DNA of 64,000 nucleotides from Cryptomeria japonica (lineage: Eukaryota > Streptophyta > Pinopsida > Cupressales > Cupressaceae): NCBI RefSeq assembly GCF_030272615.1, contig NC_081415.1, positions 623,969,740 to 624,033,739 of the forward strand, in the 5' to 3' direction. Numbering within the stretch: the stretch's first letter is position 1; each line of letters opens with the position of its first letter. The notes under the pieces are model-generated. The model made no database searches, was not told the origin of the DNA, and saw only the letters and a program-made list of their open reading frames with translations. A program made the position numbers and the translations under genes. This document shows positions 58,373 to 64,000 of the stretch, piece by piece.

Positions 58373-59861
58373 TGTTGGTATTTCAATAAGGATATTGAGA
58401 AGTTTGTTGATGATTATGGATATAACTTATTAAGAATGTTTACTATTTTAATATTATTATTTTGTCATTGATGTCAAGAAATTGATTTTCTAATTCAGTA
58501 TGATGTTGCCATATCTTAAAAAGTATGATTTGATGAATATAAAGATGTCGGTAAAAGACACAGAAAGAATGTGATGAATAAGGGGAGAAATAAGTTATTC
58601 AATGGGAAACTATTATCGAGTTAGACAATGATGAGATCATGATGTTTAGATTGTTTTGATAACCTACATATGTTATTAATTGTAAGGTTAATACTATACT
58701 ATGTTACCGAGAAAAGAACCTAGTTGGTATTCCCTAAGGAACCTAGTTGGTAAACCCTAAGGTTATCGCTATCGGTTAATGAAGGCAGAATGTCTACCAA
58801 GTGAAGTTTAGTATTTACCGAGTTGCAACCAAGTAGTAACAGAATGCATTGAATGAATAAAAGCATTATTTAATGAAGAAAGATGATGAGCTAGCTACGG
58901 TTAAATGATTGGTATGTCATGCATGAAGTTTGTTAAGAATCTATGGCAAAGGAAAATTGGCAGGAAGATCTACAACTCAAATTAAACCGCAATACCCTAG
59001 CACAAGTTCCAATAAATGTATGCAAGTCCCAAGGTGGGGTAATACATTTTTCAGATCGAAGGATACATTGAACTTGGTCAAAGTTTGAAGATTTCATGGT
59101 TATTATTGATCATGGGAAATGTGATCAAGGAGATTAAGCGGTTAGCAAATTGTTTATAAATAAGGAATTGTTGATAAACAATGCATGTGGGCAAATGTAT
59201 GCACAGGGATGCTACATAGTGATTACCGAGCATAGAAGCTTGAAGACCTGTTCTGAATAACAAAGTATAGAGCCTAGAAGATAGACAAGATAACTCCTAT
59301 TGTATTGAGAAAATAAGAATCTACTTTAGCATTTTAGATGTGAAGTTGCAGATAGATTTTTATTACTGTTATTCTATAAAGTGACAGAAAATCTCTTAAC
59401 CAAGTGGACTTAACAGTCTTATTTTTAAAACCCTCTAGCAGGGTGACATTCTAATTGAGTGTTTGAAATCCTTTAACAAGGTCACTTCTAACAAGGTGAA
59501 GATCCTAACAGATCTGAGGGAAATCCCTTAACTGGGTCACATCTAGTAATGTGCTTGTAATCTTTAACAAGATTTTCTTTTAACCAAGCATACTCTAGAA
59601 GAGTATATTTTCTAGTGGGTCTGAAATCCCATAGTAGTTTTTCCCTATTTGGGTTTCCATGTTAAATCTGGTGTTATGAGTGTTATGATGTTTATATGCT
59701 TTTGAGTGTGCATGTTTAGTAGTTTTGGTTATATTACTGAAGTATATGTTACCGAGGTTGAATTTGTTGTTTTTATGGAATATTAAGTTTGTATGATTCA
59801 CCCCCCCCTCTCATCTTATTAGCTTGGCATTTGTACTTAACATTAAGTATCAGAACTATCA
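58373..59861 (+). repeat. 5' LTR of copia C2
   Basis: It starts TGTTGGTATT and ends GAACTATCA. It includes TTTTGTCATTGATGTCAAG near 58464. A cluster of degenerate repeats around TAACAAGGT lies at 59395-59600. A block TTTTTCCCTATTTGGGTTTC and the motif TGATTCACCCCCCCCTCTCA (59794-59813) follow. Its order of blocks mirrors the C1 LTR. Confidence 0.88.
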
Positions 59862-59863
59862 AT

Positions 59864-59875
59864 TGGTATCAGAGC
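59864..59875 (+). other. Primer binding site, tRNA-iMet type (C2)
   Basis: TGGTATCAGAGC starts two bases after the LTR end, as in C1. Confidence 0.93.
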
Positions 59876-59925
59876 TTTGGACTCTGGAAGAAAATTTTAA
59901 AGGTACTTGAGGCAAAGATCTAAAG

Positions 59926-61027
59926 ATGTATAAGAGGGATGAACCGAAGCTGAACAAGTCAAGTTTCTTTACATGGTAGAAAAGGATGAAGCTGCACCTA
60001 TCAGGAGTTGGAGAATATGTTGTATATTATCTGGAGAATGATTTCATCACAATGAGCACCTATCCATTGATAATGGAAGAGATAAAGGCAAAGCAAGAAC
60101 ATATTCAAGCAATGATTGAAATAACATCTGCATTGACCGATTCAAAGTTTAATGATCTAGAAGGCTACAATGATGCAAAGGCAATGTGGGACAAGTGCAT
60201 ATCTATGTATGGTGGAGATGAACATGTTCAAAGAGAAAAAGTGGATAGTCTAAGAGGACAACTTGAATCTATGAGGATGAATGAAGGTGAGAACATAACC
60301 CAGTACAGTACAAGACTAAAGGATATTGTCAATCAAATCAAAGGAGCAAGTGGAACTATTGAAGAAAAGGATATAACAAGTAAGTTATTAAGAACCCTTC
60401 TACCAACTTATGTAATCCGAGTCTCTGCAATCAATGAATTAAGGTCTGTACCCAATATGCCAGTTTCTTTTAGATGTTACTATTGGTAAGCTACAAGCAT
60501 TTGAGCTAAGTAACTTTGATAAAAGTGGGTCACCGGTAAATAAAGTTGAATCTGCATTTAGTTCTTTTCATATTGGTGAATCTGATGATTACAATGATAG
60601 AATGAGTAAGTACACTAAAGGGGATCACAGTGGAGCAAGTGAAAGATTTCACAAGAACATGGAAGGAGTACACAAACTATATGAGGAAATCAAAAAGCAA
60701 GAAGAGTTTGAAGCACTATTAGCCAGAAGGTTACCGAGAGGCAAAGGTAAGTATAAAGGCAAACTACCTTTGAAATGTTTCAATTGTGATAAGATAGGAC
60801 ATATGGCTACTAACTATCCTAACAAAGATTCTACTGAAAAGAGAGATTACCAAGATGACAGACAAAAAGATAATCATTACAGAGGACACCGAGACTTCAA
60901 AAGAAGAGATAGAAAGTCATGCTTAATAGCCAATGAGGAATCCAATGATGATAAATCAAATAAAACTGATACAGAGGAAGTAGTTTATGTGGCTATCAAA
61001 GATGGATCAAATGAAGAAAGGTATTAA
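59926..61027 (+). pseudogene. gag: Copia gag (C2)
   Basis: It starts at the ATG 59926 (MYKRDEPKLNKSSFF), with a TAG where Trp is expected at 59974. Capsid core: NDLEGYNDAKAMWDKCISMY, GGDEHVQREKVDSLRGQLES, NEGENITQYSTRLKDIVNQI. A one-base shift near 60470 moves the frame before LDVTIGKLQAFEL. The zinc knuckle CFNCDKIGHMATNYPN near 60775-60825 has Tyr for the last Cys. The frame ends at TAA 61025. Confidence 0.86.
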
Positions 61028-62524
61028 GAAAATGCCCTAATATCTCACATAAATACTAATGATTCTTGGATCATAGATAGTGGATGCTCACATCACATGA
61101 CAGGAGATAAACACAAGTTTGTTATGTTAGAAGACTATGATGGAGGCTATGTAAGATTTGGTAATGATGCACCATGTTCGGTAAAAGGTAAAGGATCTAT
61201 AACACTTCTTGACAATGCAAGATGCAATGATGTTTATTGGGTTGAAGGTTTGAAATACAATTTGTTGAGTGTAGCACAGCTAAAAAATATAGGATACCGA
61301 ATAGAATTTCAAACAGGAATTGTCAAAGTTCAGGACAAGCATGGAAGGTTAGCTGCTACCGGGACACAAACAAAAGGTAACACATTTCACCTTGACTCAA
61401 CTCGGAACAAGTGTTTGTATGCAAAGATAGATGATACCTGGTTATGACATAAAAGGTTTTGTCATGTAAATTTTGATAATATGATCAAAATAAGCAAGAA
61501 GCACCGAGTAAGAGGTCTACCGAGTTTGGAAAAGCCTAAGAATGCTATGTGTCGAGGATGCCAAATGATTAAAATGACAAGATCAAGCTTTACAAGTAAG
61601 TCCTACACTTCTAAGGGAATTTTAGATCTTGTGCACACTGATCTTTGTGGTCCTATGAAATTTCAAAGTTATTATGGTGATAAATATTTCATATTATTTG
61701 TGGATGATTACTCAAGGATGATGTCAGTAATGTTTTTAAAAGAAAAATAAGAAGCTTTTCAAATGTTTAAATGGTACAACGCAAGAGTAGAAAATGAAAC
61801 AGGAAGACAACTGAAATATCTTAGATCAGATAGAGGAGGAGAGTTCACATCTGATGACTTCAACTTATTCTGCCATGATCATGGTATTAAAAGACAAGTC
61901 TCTGCACCAAGAACTCCACAACAAAATGGAATTGCTGAGAGAAGAAACAGATCTATTATGGATTGTGCTAGAACCCTGATGATTGAAAAAAAAGTTCCAC
62001 AAACATTCCGGAGAGAAGCAATAAGCACAACAATTTACACCCTGAATTGAGTACAACTGAAGAAAGGAACTTTGAAGACACCATATGAAATCTGGTATGA
62101 CAAGAAACCTAATGTAAGTTATTTTAAAATCTTTGGAAGTAGATGCTATGTACACAAGGATGATAGAAATGGCAAGTTTGATTAGAAAAGTGAAGAAGGA
62201 ACATTTCTTGGTTATTCTTCTAGAAGTAAAGCATTTAAATGTCTGATCAAATCATCTAACAAAATAGTAGAAAGTGCAAATGTGAAAATTGATGAATTTG
62301 CAAAAAGAAATGATGAAGGAAACTCCAAAGAGCCAGAAGATTATGATGAATTCGTCTATGTTTAACTGACAAGTCCTACCGAGAAAACTACAGAAGGAAA
62401 TAAAGAGAATATCCAGTTACCGAGTGATGAAGAAGATCATACAGAGCCTACCAAGCCTGTAATAGACAAGTATGTCAGAAGACATCATGCATCAAGTTAG
62501 ATTATAGGAGATAAGGATGATCCA
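61028..62524 (+). pseudogene. pol: Copia protease and integrase (C2)
   Basis: Protease: SWIIDSGCSHHMTGDKHKF (about 61055-61115), DSG intact. Integrase: zinc module HKRFCHVNFD to CRGCQMIKM, first Asp in LVHTDLCGPMKF, second in LRSDRGGEFTSDDF, Glu in QNGIAERRNRS. All three catalytic residues are retained. Stops: TGA at 61446 (after DTWL) and 62048, both at likely Trp codons, TAA at 61748, TAG at 62183 and TAA at 62363. The C-terminal linker is hydrophilic and degenerate. Confidence 0.87.
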
Positions 62525-64000
62525 GTGATGACAAGGAACAAACTGAGACAAAACACATGTCTAATATCTGATTTTGAACCAAGAATAGTGAAAGAGGCAT
62601 TTAACAGTGAAGATTGGATAAATTCTATGACAGAAGAGATTGATCAAATCAAGAAGAATGACACATGGACACTGGTCCCAAGACCAAAGGACAAAAATGT
62701 AATCAGTACATAGTGGATCTTTAGAAACAAGCTGAATGAAAAAGGTGAGGTCATTCGAAATAAGGCAAGACTAGTTTGCAAAGGTTATGCCCAAGAAGAA
62801 GGAATTGATTATGGTGAGACTTTTGTACCTGTGGCAAGAATTGAAGGAGTAAGAACATTGTTGGCATATGTTGCTTACAAGAATTTCAAGGTATATCAAA
62901 TGGATGTCAAATCTACATTTCTGAATGGTATATTAGAAGAAGAAGTTTTTATTGAACGACCTGAAGGATTTGTTGAAGACAATAATAAAGATCAGGTATG
63001 TAAATTGAACAAAGCTTTATATGGTTTGAAACAAGCACCTAGAGCATGGTATGAAAGATTGCACTCTTATTTAATCAATATTGATTTTATAAGAACAAGT
63101 GAAAACAACAATATGTACATGAAGAATAATGAAAATGAAATATTGATCTCAACCATATTTGTTGATGATATTATATTTTGTGGAAATGACTCTTTATGCA
63201 AGAACTTTGGAAATGAAATGAGAAAAGAATTTGAGATGTCATTAATTGGTGAGATAAAGTATTTTATAGCTTTATAGATACTGCAAATGAAAAATGAGAT
63301 TTTCATTACTCAATCCAAGTACATAAAAGAAATCTCGAAGAAATTTGGAATGGAGGATTCAAAACCAGTAAGTACTCCTATGATTGCCAACTGTAAACTA
63401 TCAAAGAATGATGAATCTGCATCCATTGATGAGACATTTTACCAATCCATGATTGGAAAGCTACAATATGTTGTTCACAGTAGGCCAGATATAGCACATG
63501 CAGTAGGTATAGTTGCAAGATTCTTTGCAGATCCTAAGGAAACTCACATGACAGCAATCAAGAGAATTTTCAGATACTTGAAAGGCAGTGAGGATTATGG
63601 CTTAGTATATCATAAAGGAAATGATTTTGATTTAAAATTTTATACTGATGTTGATTGGGCAGGCAACATTGATGACAAGAAAAGAAAAAGTGGAGGAGAT
63701 TTCTTTTTAGGAGAAAGACTATTGAGTTGGCTTAGCAAGAAACAAGGATGTGTTTCACAGTCAACAGTAGAAGCTGAATACGTTGCTGCAACATTGAATT
63801 GTACCAACATAGCATGGATCAAATAACTATTGGAAGGTATAAATGAGAAAGTTACCGAGCCAGTAACTATATTCTGTGACAATACTAGTGCCATTAACAT
63901 TTCATAGAATCCAGTTATGCACTCTAAGACAAAGCACATCTCTATCAAATATCATTATCTTAGAGAAGAAGCTCAAGAGAAGAAAGTGGTGTTAGAGTAT
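62525..64000 (+). pseudogene. pol: Copia reverse transcriptase and RNase H (C2)
   Basis: RT motifs: [60 protein letters not shown] and the catalytic [11 protein letters not shown] with both Asp present. Later: DSKPVSTPM, YQSMIGKLQYVVHSRPDIAH, IKRIFRYLKGSEDYGLVYHK. RNase H: FYTDVDWAGNIDDKKRKSGG, VEAEYVAATLNCTNIAWIK, FCDNTSAINIS, TKHISIKYHYLREEA. Stops: TAG at 62711 (Lys or Arg expected), 63275 (Gln expected), TAA at 63824, TAG at 63905. The end of RNase H and the 3' LTR lie right of the window. Confidence 0.9.

Larger units (their letters stand above)
58373..64000 (+). mobile_element. Ty1/copia element C2 (runs off right edge)
   Basis: Plus strand: 5' LTR 58373-59861, tRNA-iMet primer site, gag, protease, integrase, RT and RNase H to the window end. 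Motifs are close to those of C1, so both belong to one copia lineage. The lineage name is not assigned. It inserted into U3. The predicted target duplication is the five bases before the LTR (GAGAT or close). Confidence 0.9.

Noticed and set aside
59864-59875. tRNA-like sequence considered as a tRNA gene (also 21037 and 38128)
   Set aside because: Only the primer-site complement of the tRNA 3' end is present, placed at LTR borders. There is no cloverleaf.

Overview
The window looks like nuclear DNA from a plant with a large, repeat-filled genome. No host gene could be recognised. The evidence is the set of plant-type LTR retrotransposons, initiator tRNA-Met and tRNA-Asp primer sites, AT-rich composition, and reading frames broken by many stops. 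A gymnosperm is possible but not shown. No bacterial, organellar, rRNA, tRNA or CRISPR feature was seen. Almost everything that can be identified is a transposable element or its remains.

The left 40 kb is a nest at least four levels deep. The outermost is a Ty1/copia element on the minus strand (C1, 34899-39767), cut in its reverse transcriptase. Next to the cut lies a tandem pair of Athila-like Ty3/gypsy elements, also minus. Copy A (1-5438) runs off the left edge. Copy B has its 5' LTR at 33633-34898 and shares its other LTR (4202-5438) with A. Copy B's integrase is split by a 6.3-kb plus-strand unit (U1, 8839-28494) flanked by GGGGTG. U1 carries one long ORF of unknown family and shows no LTRs. 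Inside that ORF sits a minus-strand Ty3/gypsy chromovirus (G, 11972-25343) with LTRs over 4 kb, tRNA-iMet primer site, polypurine tract, gag-pol and a chromodomain-like tail. The U1 reading frame continues in phase across G when one target-duplication copy is removed.

The right 24 kb is older and more decayed. It holds a degraded plus-strand copia 3' end with its LTR (about 40080-43340). Next are dispersed palindromic modules (44001-48790) and a minus-strand hairpin block interrupted by a solo copia LTR (47306-48099). A second U copy follows (U2, ORF 50597-53523, minus), then an unidentified pseudogene (55150-55713). A third U copy (U3, ORF 57506-58372, plus) is cut by a plus-strand copia element (C2) running from 58373 past the right edge.

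The best candidate for something undescribed is the U family. Three diverged copies share a start, conserved protein blocks, a coiled coil and proline-rich linker (clearest in U1), and hairpin-rich 5' leaders. U1 and U2 also share 3' flanks. U lacks LTRs, reverse transcriptase and integrase. Premature stops in the U copies and in the elements often stand where a relative has tryptophan, the mark expected from deamination of methylated cytosine in silenced DNA. Identities and ages were judged by eye only.
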